DNA from: Ashinkailepas kermadecensis
Lineage: Eukaryota > Arthropoda > Thecostraca > Neolepadidae
Assembly: GCA_034440615.1 (NCBI GenBank)
Contig: JAOTOM010003155.1
Span: 1-64,000 of the forward strand
Length of the DNA stretch: 64,000 bases
Direction: 5' to 3'
The translations under genes were made by a program, and so were the position numbers. How positions within the stretch are numbered: position 1 is the first letter of the stretch; the number at the start of each line of letters is the position of its first letter. The notes beneath the pieces are model-generated. The model was given only the letters and a program-made list of their open reading frames with translations, ran no database searches and was not told the origin of the DNA. Positions 33,830 to 46,500 of this stretch are shown piece by piece.

Positions 33830-36800
33830 CATCGTCTAGTGAGCCTTAGGATGATAAAATCCTAGTGATATAGTGATCAGCGAAGTGAGCTTAGGATCAA
33901 CAATTGCGGATTTCAAGGCGCGTTAAGTGTAAATCACAAGCTTCCCAGGGTAGCTGGCTGACTTTATTGTGATGACCTAATGTAACTATGCAGCCGACAA
34001 CGTATGCAAACAATTAAGATGAGCGCTACATAACCCGGAACAGTTGATGTGCCCCCAACGCACAAATAATCAATCAATCAATGAATGTAAACGATTAGGA
34101 GGAAAACCCTGCCAGAAAACAAATAGTCCCAATATACCTTCTGTCCATGATAACCACTGTACGTAGAGGGCATGCATCGTGAAGAAAATACTACATGAGG
34201 TCAGAGTGTTTGGTGGCAAACACTCAACTCGTGGAGACTGGAGTGATAAATCGCTATAATTCCTCCACTTCCGGCGACACCGACATACGCGACATCCCGA
34301 TGTACGTCAGCGACAGGCCCTACTGGGATCGATTAATATCATTAACTGATTATCATTAACGACCCGCTGAAGCTGCTACCACATGATTTGATAAGCCGGG
34401 TTATGACGAGCAAACCGATCATATCTGCGAGGAGGGGCATTGTGTTCAGATAAGGTCGGCCCATGTAATGCACTAAGGCAGTGCATCACCTGAATACAGC
34501 TGGGAAGTATTTTTGTTTGCTATTTTCGTACAAATGATGCTTTCAGCCACTGGAAAATAGCACAGTTGAAAAACTGGACACAATTATGCATTGGTGACTC
34601 GTAATTATAGGGAAAATTGAAGTTCACATTTACATCTAAGGTTCAAAACAGCTCTATCACCGGTCGGCAAAGCAAGCCTCTGGCAGATATTGCCATACGT
34701 CGCGTTTTCGTATAAGCGCAGGGTATGCGGCCTTTTTGGAGTGGAGTCCATTCTACTCTTAATGGAGATTGCTGTGGGAGGGACACTTTTGAGGTACATC
34801 GGGCCATGTTTTGCACAAAAATGCTTCCATTGTGTCGTGAAAATAAGGGAATATGCGGAATTGTTACGTACCCAAATTACCTACCCACTCACTTAGGTAG
34901 GCAAGAGAATTAGCAAATACTAGAACCGAAAGTCAAACTAGGAAGTCTGTTAGTGACAAGTGGGCTCTTACTGTGCTTTGATGTTATGCTTAGTCAGCTC
35001 TTTAAATTCCATGCACTCACCAGTGTTTCCAGGACGGACATATCAGTTCAGCCAACAAAATAAAAAACAGCCTGATTTGGAGCAAACCTGTTCTTCAATC
35101 TCAAAGCATGCGAAACCTAGTAGCATTTTATGAAACAGTATGAAACTCTGAGCTCATGCTTGGGTAGTTAGGCACCGACCAAGCTTTCCAAATCCAAGGA
35201 ATTTGAAAATTTGTGAGAATTAGTTTTTACTTGAGCGTACCAAACGACTAAAAACTAACTTTTCGGATCTGCACAATACATGCAATTTGGTTAAAAATAT
35301 GGAAACCTCTAGGGCACTTTTGGCTTTAAAATGTGTTTTTTTCAGTGTTTTGATGTAATTTGGAAGAATTTTAAATTCATATGTTTGGAAAATGAAAACT
35401 TTCTTGACATAAGCACTTCAAGTTGTCCTTATATCTCAATATGCAGTCATTTCACCACGAGAACGTATTATTGTGCTTAAAGGTGGTAACAAAACAAGTT
35501 TTTGCATACATTTGCCTCCATAAAGCAAACAAATGGGTTAGGTTTGGTGAGGCTAGGTTAGTTTAGGTTTTTTAAGTTGGAAAAGTTTTGTAAAAATTTC
35601 CAAAAAACATACATGCAAATTTTGGAAGTTTTTTTCTTCAAAAGCAGCTGATGTTACGTTAGGTTAGGATGGGCTATGTTTTCCTTTAATTTCTAAAGTT
35701 TTCAGAAAATAAATTGCTTACAATTTTTCTAATTTATTTCATTTTATTTTTTTTTAATCTCCAAAGTGAGATTAGTCTAGGTCAGGTTATGTTACCTTGC
35801 AATTTTATTTAATTTCTTAAGCATTTCTTTTCATGCTATGCTACCTAACTCAAAGCACCCTTTCTGGTGTTATTTTGCTCACAAATTGAAAAGCGAGCAT
35901 TTGCACATGAAATGAGTGGTCCCATCATCTTAGTCACATTCATAAACATTGCATTGGAATGATAAATTCCAAGAATTCATAAAACACCCGGCAGGCACAA
36001 ATTTACCGAGAAGAACATCAAAATCAATCAAATGGCATTTCAAACAACCACAGAAAAAACATCTTTTGTGAAAATGGAGATGTAGGCAGATGCAGATGCA
36101 GATGCAGATGCAGATGTAGGAACTTCAACAAAACATGGAAAATACCGAAAAAGTGTTTTGTGTGTAGCAGCGTATATTGAAGAATAATGTAATATCACAA
36201 TAAAGCATAACCACACCTAGCCTGACCTAACCTAACATAATCTACTGATGTTAGATCGCCTAAACCTACTGATATTAGATCACCTAATTCTATTGATGTT
36301 GGATCACCTAATATCACTAAATCACTGGATGATTATGTATCTTCTGCAGTATTAGTGCTAGGTGACTTGATTTCAAATAAAGAAAATCTTGCTTATGTGT
36401 TATTTCCCAAAGAAATTACACCTAAATAAGTTGCTGTGTAAGCTTCAACAAGTCCAGTCCATGCATCAGCGAAAAAATTTAACCATTTTGCATGGAAAAT
36501 CACAGTTAATGAAAGTTTTAGGTTTTCATCCTTGGTGATGACTTTCATCTTTTCATAAACATATTACAAACACAGATGGTCATTGTTGTGATGAAAATAA
36601 AGTGCATGTTTGCAATGTTTTCATCCTTGTCTTTTGTTTTTCCAGCAGGTATCAATAGTCTCACTCTCAGGTGAATATAAAATAAGCTTTGAGACAAATG
36701 CATATCATCACAAAACCTAAGGGACCTGTAGTGAAGATGTTCCTGGCAGGCTGAAAATTATTGTACAATGAACTAGATGTGTCTATCTTCATGAAGCTAG

Positions 36801-39530
36801 GCATGAAGTTCACAGTGTATCCTCACATTCAGAGGATTATATAGCATGATGAACATAAGTGCAGCAATCTATGAATATGCATGAATCCATGAAATACACA
36901 CTCATACCATGCATCTTTAAAAAAACATGTGAAGCTGTAGCATAACCAGAAATTAGGCCAAGCTGACGCACTTAAGGGCTGAATCATGACATTGGCCAAA
37001 CCCAAGTAATTGTCAGCTAATGCAGGGGGATTTGGAGCAAGCGGGTGGGGGCATCACCAGCCTAGATAGCCTGATATGAACTAAAATTATCCTTTATTCA
37101 TGCTCTTCAGAAAAACAGGGAACATTTTATGTGAAGAAAAAGTATTGTTTTAAACTAGAGCTTGCACCTAAACCATACAAATCAGGTATTTTTCGTCAGC
37201 GATTTATTAAATCTTACACAACCCAAGCTGACTGACAACGGGCTGGCTGGATCCACCCATGAGCTGAACCCTTAACAGCGTTAAATCTCATGACTGAGTA
37301 GTATCTCAGCACTGATTACAGACAAAGAATGCAGGTATACAAATCTACATTAATAAATACAGAAATTCCCAAACCTGGATCCTATTCGGCGACTTACGAG
37401 GGCTCAGCTTTGTTTTTCGAAGTCTTGTGTGCGTCACAATTGTAGGCATGTATTTTGAAGAAAAATAGAATTGATAAAATGTTCCGATATTAATATATGA
37501 TTCTCTTCAGATGTAAACAGAGAAATCAAGTTAGAATTGTTTCTTCATTTATCTTAACCTTACACTAATAAATTTCACAAATACTGCAAATATTAGCAAA
37601 CATTGTTTATCAAGAACATGGGATGAAAAATTTCATACTTAAGCTGGCACATTCCAGGAGGATGAAAAACACATGAAAATACAGGTGAATTTGTGAATGA
37701 ATACTGGCGAACATGATGGATAAATCAAAGATCAAAGCAAGTATTTGAACGTCTCATCATTTTCTACACATTATAAAAGGACAATAACGCTCTGCCGCGC
37801 GCGGTACAAGGAATTATTCATATGTTCATCTGTGGGCTTTTTCGGCCAGTCTGAAGGATGAAAAATCCAGGTAAACGCGGGGCTTGATATACGGAAGTGC
37901 TACGAATAAATCGCACAACAACTGGGATTTTCCAACTCTCCGTTCATTTTAGTGCGTGAAAATTAGCACAAAAACACTTCCGAAGGTCTTCCTTACGCGC
38001 CATATTTTTTACAACGCAAGAGCTGACGTGTGGATGCTTGGAAAGTATGCTGCAAATGGAGACCAGTTCCTTGGTGATATGGCAAGGGAATACTATAACT
38101 GGACAAAAATATAATTATTTCAAGTTCATTTTCTGATTTGAGCACACAAGATACTCGACATGTGCACATTTAAGTGAAAATTATGATGTTTTTCAATCGC
38201 CATTTGTCGATAGCTCACTGGCTTTTTCCTTCGTCACAGGTAACAACCTGAATGCCATAATCTCCCTTGTAGTGGAAATATTTGATCCTAGTTTTTTCAT
38301 GGCATTCTTTATATTGTTCCAAGTCCTTTCCAGTATAATAGCCTCCCAGCCGTGCAGGTTCAATATAAAAAAAATTAATTGCGAAGTGTGCATTGTGTCC
38401 TGTGGCACTATAATTTGTCACGAAAGCGCAAAACATCGCTGCGCTGAATTTTTTTTACATTCCATTGTTTTCATAGCCTTGCATTTGGCATATACGTGCA
38501 TACAGTGCAGCGTAAGTTCTATGTGTACTGCCTTGAGCGTTGTTAACCTTAAACCACCTCATCCTACATTGCACAGATGTGTGGTATAATGTAGATGATG
38601 AATATCTCAATCTAGATTGGTGGTATATTAGTGGCATATCTGCGTGTGCTGTTCGAAGGAAAGCATATGATCGAGGTAGAACGAGTGGATTCTAAGGTTG
38701 TTCTGCTTTGTTGGGAGGGGGCAGATTCAGAGCTGAATGAGGCAGAAATAGATATTGTAGGGGAGAGACAGTATTGGATCTAAGGAGGCCGAATGGGCCG
38801 CCCCCCCATGCCCAAAGGGGAACGCCACCTCATCTGCTAGAATGCTACCCCTCTAGCCTCCTTTCCATCCCCTACTGTTGAAGTGCCATCCATCCGGGAG
38901 GTCGGAGTGCATCCCCCCCTCCCCCCTCTGGTCCCTGCTTCCTAGGAAGGCAAGTTAGTGCCACCCAAGCACATCTTTAGCTTCCACCAGCCCCACAGCT
39001 TAAATTCCTGTATCCGACCCTATTTGAGACTGAATTATGTGATGCTGAATATTCCTACAGGGGAGGAGCCTTAAAGTGTTGCAAGGTGTGGACAGGGCAG
39101 GAATTATGGATCCAGCACCCAATTATATTGGCATGAGGACAAGTTTAAAAGAAACTATGAATTTACAAAAGAAGTAGCTAAAAGAAGTAGCTAAAAGAAG
39201 TAGCTAAAGAAGCATGAAAGATAATGAAACTATGAGCCACATGGGCCAATGGCATAGGAACAGGGCAGTTGCCCCCCCCCATCCAGCTTTGAAGCTGGTG
39301 GGCATTACCTGCCATCTTTTCATGGTCTGAGCACCCAGATCTCTCCCCCCCCAGTAGAAAACATTTCAGTCTCATGGCACATCCTGCCGCCTCACCCCCC
39401 CCCCACATAAAAATGTTCCTTATGGCCCTGACAGGGGCCATCTTGGTTACACTTTGTGGACACTAAGAACTAGTTGTCCACAACATTTGTCGATTAGTTG
39501 TCCATGAAATAAGGAAAGGAAATTCTTTTC
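33830..39530. other. AT-rich, array-poor spacer
   Basis: About 5.7 kb with no gene that I can support. It has GGTTAGG-type phrases at 35540-35830 and 36215-36235, a short (GATGCA)n run at 36085-36117, and a 14-bp triple (AAGAAGTAGCTAAA) at 39173-39208. A minus frame at 38215-38436 (73 codons) is unrecognised. Its base composition contrasts with the GC-rich minisatellite country on either side. Confidence 0.5.
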
Positions 39531-39535
39531 TCCTT

Positions 39536-40625
39536 TTAATACCAGTCTATGCTATTTTTATAGACTGCTATGCATACTGACAATGCCAATTGTGCGTGAT
39601 AGCTGGTTCCAATGTTAACTACCCTGCTGGTAAAGAAAGACTGTCTTGTCTTTATCCTGATATGGTTAACTTTGATTTTGAATTGATGGTCTCTAATAAC
39701 TAATTGTATAATTTGTATTATCCTAGAGATGGATCTGTTGCTGACCATAAATAAATTTAAATACCTTGATGAGACCTTCTCCCCTTATTTTTCTGTATCT
39801 AAGTGTATACACAATCATATCTTTTTTAATCTCGTCTCATATGGTAGGTTGCTCAAATTACTAATCCTCGTTTGCACTCTCTCTAAATATTACCAACTTT
39901 TTCCATAGCTATAGGGGATCAAGCTCGATTATTTAAAATGTGCCCTGAAATTTTGTTATTGCTTCTTTTGTATGTTGTCCATAATTTGTGGACACAATAT
40001 GATGTACACAATTTTGTGTTCACAATAACACCTAAGTCCTTCTGTTGAGTCGCAGCTAGTACTTGGCTACCCATTAAGTATGGATTCCTGATATGCTGTC
40101 TACCTACATGCATTATTCGACACTTATCAAAGCTAAATTTAATTTGGCACTTTTATACCTTTTCAATCCTATTTACGAATATTGTGACCAATAGTGGTTC
40201 CAGTACTGACCATTGTAGTACTTCACTAAGAGCATCTTGTCATGAAATCTTCATACCACCTAGCACCGGGGACGAGTGGTCTAGGGGTAAGATGCTCGTC
40301 TCACAATCGAAAGATTGTGGGTTCGAATCTCACCTGTCGCTACTCTTCGCCCGCGACCAATCGGCGTGAGAGATTGGCGACGCTATATGACTCGACGGTC
40401 GCCGTGTCGTAAAACCAATAACCACAACCACCACCGCCACCTAGCACCACTCTCTACTGTCCATCTGAAAGCCATAGCTCAAACTGATTTTCATATCATC
40501 AGGATTAAATCAATATGATGTCTTATCACACTTGTCTGTAGCAAAATCCAAAAAGTTCAAGATATTTGTCAGCGAGATCAACCTTTTCTAAACACATGCT
40601 GGGTGTCTCGAATCAATATGTTCCC
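39536..40625 (-). mobile_element. Dead non-LTR retrotransposon (reverse transcriptase 3' half)
   Basis: Minus-strand reading, with shifts and stops, follows the order of a LINE reverse transcriptase of the CR1/Jockey type: DTQHVFRKG then LEFLDFATDKCD (40520-40610), QWSVLEPLLVTIFVNRIEKV (about 40160-40230), KFSFDKCRIMHVGRQ and KDLGVIVNTKL (about 40030-40140), SNLSNLPYETRLKK (about 39850), GEGLIKVFKFIYG (about 39755) and RVVNIGTSYH (about 39600). The catalytic YxDD segment is not visible, at least one frameshift occurs after FRKG, and a stop follows RIEKV. It is interrupted by a SINE. Family placement is from remembered motif style, not a search. Confidence 0.75.
40268..40436 (+). mobile_element. 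tRNA-derived SINE, copy 4, inserted into the LINE remnant
   Basis: A full-length plus-orientation copy bounded by a perfect 12-bp target duplication CCACCTAGCACC (40256-40267 and 40437-40448). It splits the minus-strand LINE remnant, so it arrived later than the LINE. The tail is CCAATAACCACAACCACCACC. Confidence 0.93.
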
Positions 40626-41057
40626 TTCCAGAAAACAACAATTATATCCGTAATAATTGGTTTAAGCAGCGTATATCCTAAGGATGTTGGTCCTGCATTT
40701 ACATAACTTCATTCAAAATGGTGTGGTTCCCGCATTGTCCCGACTAGACGCTGCCTCAATCACGCCGTGATCTAGTAGAGATCGCGGCGCCTTGCCCGCG
40801 GTATTAACTGCAAAACAATTGTCTCACCTCTACCACTGACCCAAACTAATCTGTATCCGTTCTTTGACAGTAACGCCGCTGCTGCCTCAATCCTGTGTGC
40901 CGGGATCCTGCTATCCTGGTTTGGTCTGGCCGCATCGTCCGTCCATCACCTACATCAGACCTTCCTGCCATCCTTCTGAGGTTGGTTTTTTTCACCTACA
41001 TCCTGTCCTGTGTTCTTACGTCGTTGACTTGCTGCTTGAATCCGTGGGTATCAGGCA

Positions 41058-41511
41058 TGGTGAAAATTAAATCTGATGAAGCTGTCGTATGCTATATATG
41101 TCTTAGAAATATCAGAAAAAGTAATGCTAAGCGACATGCGCAAAACGTGCACAGGGTGGGGGGAAAAACTTCAGGACTTTAGCAAGGCATGTGAGAGAGA
41201 GACAATGCGACGGAAGAGGCGGGATCGAGATGTCCGTCCAGACCCGATCGGATGTAGCACTGCTGTGGGGACGTCTGGAGACGATGCCACGCCAACTGCA
41301 CCAGCAGCAACCACTGACTGCCTCCCTCGACTCTGACAGTGATGTAGACGATCCCAGCCCAGCTGCTGTCGAGCCGGAAATGAATGACGAGCCCAACAGT
41401 GACCCCATGGACGAGACGAGACCGACAAGGACAGCGGTCATGGACACAGACGATGCGATTATAGCGATTATATTACTCAGACTTGAACGGTTATGGTTGT
41501 TGATGCAATAA
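41058..41511 (+). pseudogene. Zinc-finger-like fragment with acidic tail, frame-disrupted
   Basis: From ATG 41058 the frame reads MVKIKSDEAVVCYICLRNIR and then KSNAKRHAQNVH, which has C-x2-C-x11-H-x4-H spacing like a C2H2 or BED-type finger, and stops at 41182. A second frame (41191-41511) is acidic (SLDSDSDVDDPSPAAVEPEM) and ends in LLMQ just at an AATAAA-containing stretch (AATAAA at about 41508). The two may be one broken gene or a processed or transposon-derived copy. No upstream exon was found. I do not recognise the protein. Confidence 0.35.
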
Positions 41512-41519
41512 AACTCATA

Positions 41520-43480
41520 TTTTATGTTCCGAGTGTGTACTACATCATTGGCGTTGAAAGAACGTGGAACGATGGACAAAGACAAGAGAAGCTGTTGCTT
41601 CAGTTCAACGAATCCAAGTCGCGTTGGTGATGTGCAAAATAATTATCTCCGTGAGATAGTACGATTTTGGTTTCGCTGTTGACTGGTATTCGTAGAAACT
41701 ATCCACATTTCCAGTCACACTCGCGATCATATCTATTCGAAGTTCAGCCATGCACAATTAAAAGTTGTTATTGGCTTGGTTAGTGCTTCCGTTGATGGCG
41801 TCGGTGCTGACTGTTCAGATGCCTCATTTCACTTTTATATTAAATGTTGTTGGTGTGCTGTATTATTTATTTACAAAGCCCAGCTGTTTGATCGAGTTGC
41901 GGCATGGCCTTCACCAGAGATGATGCTCCCTTGAGACCAAATGACTAAGGACATAAACACATCACAAAAAGCAAAACAAAAGCAGTGTCAGTATTAGTAA
42001 CATTGCCGTAGTTACGCTCCAGTTACAGCCGAAAAGCAGACGTAGAAATATGCAGGCAGATGATTCGAAAGTGCTGTCAGACACCGACACTGAACTGGTG
42101 ATACGGTCGTTCTGCGGGCACTGGTTCAGCATTTGGGGACGTGACAGGTCACAGGTATGATGCCAGTTATCTGGATTGCATAGGCCAGCACCGCCACCCA
42201 GGGATGTAGGCTTCGTGATCAGGTCTGCATGATGAGGACTGGTCAGCGAGGCAGTGGCCAAGGTGGATGGTACCTGTAACACAATACCAACCAATCAAAT
42301 ACACCCACATGCAGCTCATAGCATTTGGGTGAGGCCATCATGCACATTGTACATGCAGGTTTAAGTGGCAGGTGCTAGATGTGCGACATTTGTCTTCTCC
42401 AAGGGACGGAACAGTCAATTACTTCGCATTTACCTTTGTACCTTTGCACGCATCACGGTCTGCCATCATACACCTTGAGGAAAACCACAGCCATCAAGCA
42501 CCCGGCATGCACAGCTGAAACAAACACGTCCAAGTATAACATGCAACGTAGGTCTTTGATAGGGCAGTGCACAGGTGTCCTTCCACCATGTGTGGCCAGA
42601 TTAATGTGAAGAAGTACCGAAGAATGGAATTGCCTGTTTCATTTCAAGCACCGCGCTACATTCATGAACTCAATAAAGAAAGGAAGAAGCAAAATGAGAA
42701 GCATGTGAAGGTACTGACCCCAAAAATGTGGTTCAGGAAGAGTGGACGCAACATACAATTTGTCCAAATTTGTATGATTATGTTTGCCACTCTGGCCATG
42801 TGTTTAATTTATTAGTATGATGGCGCAATCTGGGTTTTCATCATGATGCATCTATTCAGCGTTTTTCATCTTTCACTATCTCAGAGTGATTTTGTTTTTC
42901 ATCCGCACAGGTATTGAAAAAGTAATTTTAAGACACTGCCATGCATTCTTGTTTCTGATTTTCTCTCAGGGGCTTCTATATCAATAAAAAAATGTTATTG
43001 TTTGGCAAGAAAAACTGATTGGATTTTCCCTAAATACCACTTTTGGTGCACCATGCTTGTGTAGATTGGACTAAAGTAGTCATGCCTATATTAGGAAAAA
43101 TTGTTGACAGCCCATACAATATATTTTTTTGTGTGTTTGAAGAAGTAGTCATGCAAAGACCCATTTGACGTAAAATACCTTGTTTAATGTTTGCTTCAGT
43201 TTACCAAAGTACATGCACAACTTAGCATGATTATATCAATTGTAGTTTTAAAAAAAATAGTGATCAGAAACTTTTTATCTTAGCTAACATTACTCCTGGC
43301 AACCTGCAAGTCATCACCAGCATGAAGCAGACTCTTATCTGAACACAATTTAATGTAGTTCGTGCTGTCGATGTCAATGCATCAGGTCAGCACACCAAAT
43401 TTCCTGGCGTTCGGCATTGTCTTTTCACCAGTTACGCTCGTCTGCATACAAGTCTTCTTACGAACCTACGGAGGGCACTC
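41520..43480. other. AT-rich spacer left of the large satellite
   Basis: Open frames at 41962-42294 (minus, hydrophobic C-terminus, possible acceptor TTGTGTTACAG just upstream) and at 42379-42815 (plus) have no recognised domain. Nothing else is supported. Confidence 0.4.
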
Positions 43481-43489
43481 AGAAGCCAT

Positions 43490-43550
43490 GGTACCAACTG
43501 GTACCAACTGGTACCAACTGGTACCAGTTGGTACCAACTGGTACCAACTG
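43490..43550. repeat. 10-bp repeat GGTACCAACT with one inverted unit
   Basis: Six units of GGTACCAACT lie at the left border of the 28-bp satellite. One reads GGTACCAGTT, the reverse complement of AACTGGTACC, so the array can fold back on itself. Confidence 0.95.
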
Positions 43551-43583
43551 GCGGCGCCGGGAGCGGCCGAGACACCTGACCTC

Positions 43584-46500
43584 AGCACACCGACCTGGCA
43601 GAACCGACCTCAGCAAACCGACCTGGCAGAACCGACCTGGCAGAACCTGCCTCAGCACACCGACCTGGCAGAACCGACCTCAGCACACCGACCTGGCAGA
43701 ACCGACCTCAGCACACCGACCTGGCAGAACCGACCTGGCAGAACCGACCTGGCAGAACCGACCTCAGCACACCGACCTGGCAGAACCGACCTGGCAGAAC
43801 CGACCTGGCAGAACCGACCTCAGCACACCGACCTGGCAGAACCGACCTCAGCACACCGACCTGGCAGAACCGACCTCAGCACACCGACCTGGCAGAACCG
43901 ACCTCAGCACACCGACCTGGCAGAACCGACCTCAGCACACCGACCTGGCAGAACCGACCTCAGCACACCGACCTGGCAGAACCGACCTCAGCACACCGAC
44001 CTGGCAGAACCGACCTCAGCACACCGACCTGGCAGAACCGACCTGGCAGAACCGACCTGGCAGAACCGACCTCAGCACACCGACCTGGCAGAACCGACCT
44101 GGCAGAACCGACCTGGCAGAACCGACCTCAGCACATCGACCTGGCAGAACCGACCTCAGCACACCGACCTGGCAGAACCGACCTCAGCACACCGACCTGG
44201 CAGAACCGACCTGGCAGAACCGACCCCTGGCAGAACCGACCTCAGCACATCGACCTGGCAGAACCGACCTCAGCACACCGACCTGGCAGAACCGACCTCA
44301 GCACACCGACCTGGCAGAACCGACCTCAGCACACCGACCTGGCAGAACCGACCTGGCAGAACCGACCCCTGGCAGAACCGACCTCAGCACATCGACCTGG
44401 CAGAACCGACCTCAGCACACCGACCTGGCAGAACCGACCTCAGCACACCGACCTGGCAGAACCGACCTCAGCACACCGACCTGGCAGAACCGACCTGGCA
44501 GAACCGACCCCTGGCAGAACCGACCTCAGCACATCGACCTGGCAGAACCGACCTCAGCACACCGACCTGGCAGAACCGACCTCAGCACACCGACCTGGCA
44601 GAACCGACCTGGCAGAACCGACCCCTGGCAGAACCGACCTCAGCACATCGACCTGGCAGAACCGACCTCAGCACACCGACCTGGCAGAACCGACCTCAGC
44701 ACACCGACCTGGCAGAACCGACCTCAGCACACCGACCTGGCAGAACCGACCTGGCAGAACCGACCCCTGGCAGAACCGACCTCAGCACATCGACCTGGCA
44801 GAACCGACCTCAGCACACCGACCTGGCAGAACCGACCTCAGCACACCGACCTGGCAGAACCGACCTCAGCACACCGACCTGGCAGAACCGACCTGGCAGA
44901 ACCGACCCCTGGCAGAACCGACCTCAGCACATCGACCTGGCAGAACCGACCTCAGCACACCGACCTGGCAGAACCGACCTCAGCACACCGACCTGGCAGA
45001 ACCGACCTCAGCACACCGACCTGGCAGAACCGACCTCAGCACACCGACCTGGCAGAACCGACCTCAGCACACCGACCTGGCAGAACCTGCCTCAGCACAT
45101 CGACCTGGCAGAACCGACCTCAGCACACCGAGGCAGAACCGACCTCAGCACACCGACCTGGCAGAACCGACCTCAGCACACCGACCTGGCAGAACCGACC
45201 TCAGCACACCGACCTGCAGCACACCGACCTGGCAGAACCGACCTCAGCACACCGACCTGGCAGAACCGACCTCAGCACACCGACCTGGCAGAACCGACCT
45301 CAGCACACCGACCTGGCAGACCGCCAGCACACCGACCTGGCAAACGCACACCGACCTGGCAGAACCGACCTCAGCACACCGACCTGGCAGAACCCCCACC
45401 GACCTGGCAGAACCGACCTCAGCACACCGACCTGGCAGAACCGACCTCAGCACACCGACCTGGCAGAACCGACCTCAGCACACCGACCTGGCAGAACCGA
45501 CCTCAGCACACCGACCTGGCAGAACCGACCTCAGCACACCGACCTGGCAGAACCGACCTCACGCACACCGACCTGGCAGAACCGACCTCAGCACACCGAC
45601 CTGGCAGAACCGACCTCAGCACACCGACCTGGCAGAACCGACCTCAGCACACCGACCTGGCAGAACCGGCCTCAGCACACCGACCTGGCAGAACCGACCT
45701 CAGCACACCGACCTGGCAGAACCGACCTCAGCACACCGACCTGGCAGAACCGACCTCAGCACACCGACCTGGCAGAACCGACCTCAGCACACCGACCTGG
45801 CAGAACCGAGACCTCCAGCACACCGACCTGGCAGAACCGACCTCAGCACACCGACCTGGCAGAACCGACCTCCAGCACACCGACCTGGCAGAACCGACCT
45901 CAGCACACCGACCTGGCAGAACCGACCTCAGCACACCGACCTGGCAGAACCGACCTCAGCACACCGACCTGGCAGAACCGACCTCAGCACACCGACCTGG
46001 CAGAACCGACCTCAGCACACCGACCTGGCAGAACCGACCTCAGCACACCGACCTGGCAGAACCAACCCTCAGCACACCGACCTGGCAGAACCGACCTCAG
46101 CACACCGACCTGGCAGAACCGGCCTCAGCACACCGACCTGGCAGAACCGACCTCAGCACACCGAACCAGACCTCAGCACACCGACCTGGCAGAACCGACC
46201 TCAGCACACCGACCTGGCAGAACCGACCTCAGCACACCGACCTGGCAGAACCGACCTCAGCACACCGACCTGGCAGAACCGACCTCAGCACACCGACCTG
46301 GCAGAACCGACCTGGCAGAACCGACCTGGCAGAACCGACCTGGCAGAACCGACCTGGCAGAACCGACCTGGCAGAACCGACCTCAGCACACCGACCTGGC
46401 AGAACCGACCTGGCAGAACCGACCTCAGCACACCGACCTGGCAGAACCGACCTGGCAGCACCGACCTGGCAGAACCGACCTCAGCACACCGACCTGGCAG

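Noticed and set aside
32785..33865. Several 180-324 codon frames on both strands
   Set aside because: All lie in the GTGGATTGTCCAC minisatellite; no sequence outside the repeat adds coding evidence.
35530..36240. GGTTAGG phrases as an interstitial telomere
   Set aside because: Copies are scattered and imperfect, not a tandem TTAGG run.
14045..40436. Four apparent tRNA genes
   Set aside because: The tRNA-like heads do not fold into proper cloverleaves and are followed by a shared body and tail with target duplications, so they are SINEs.
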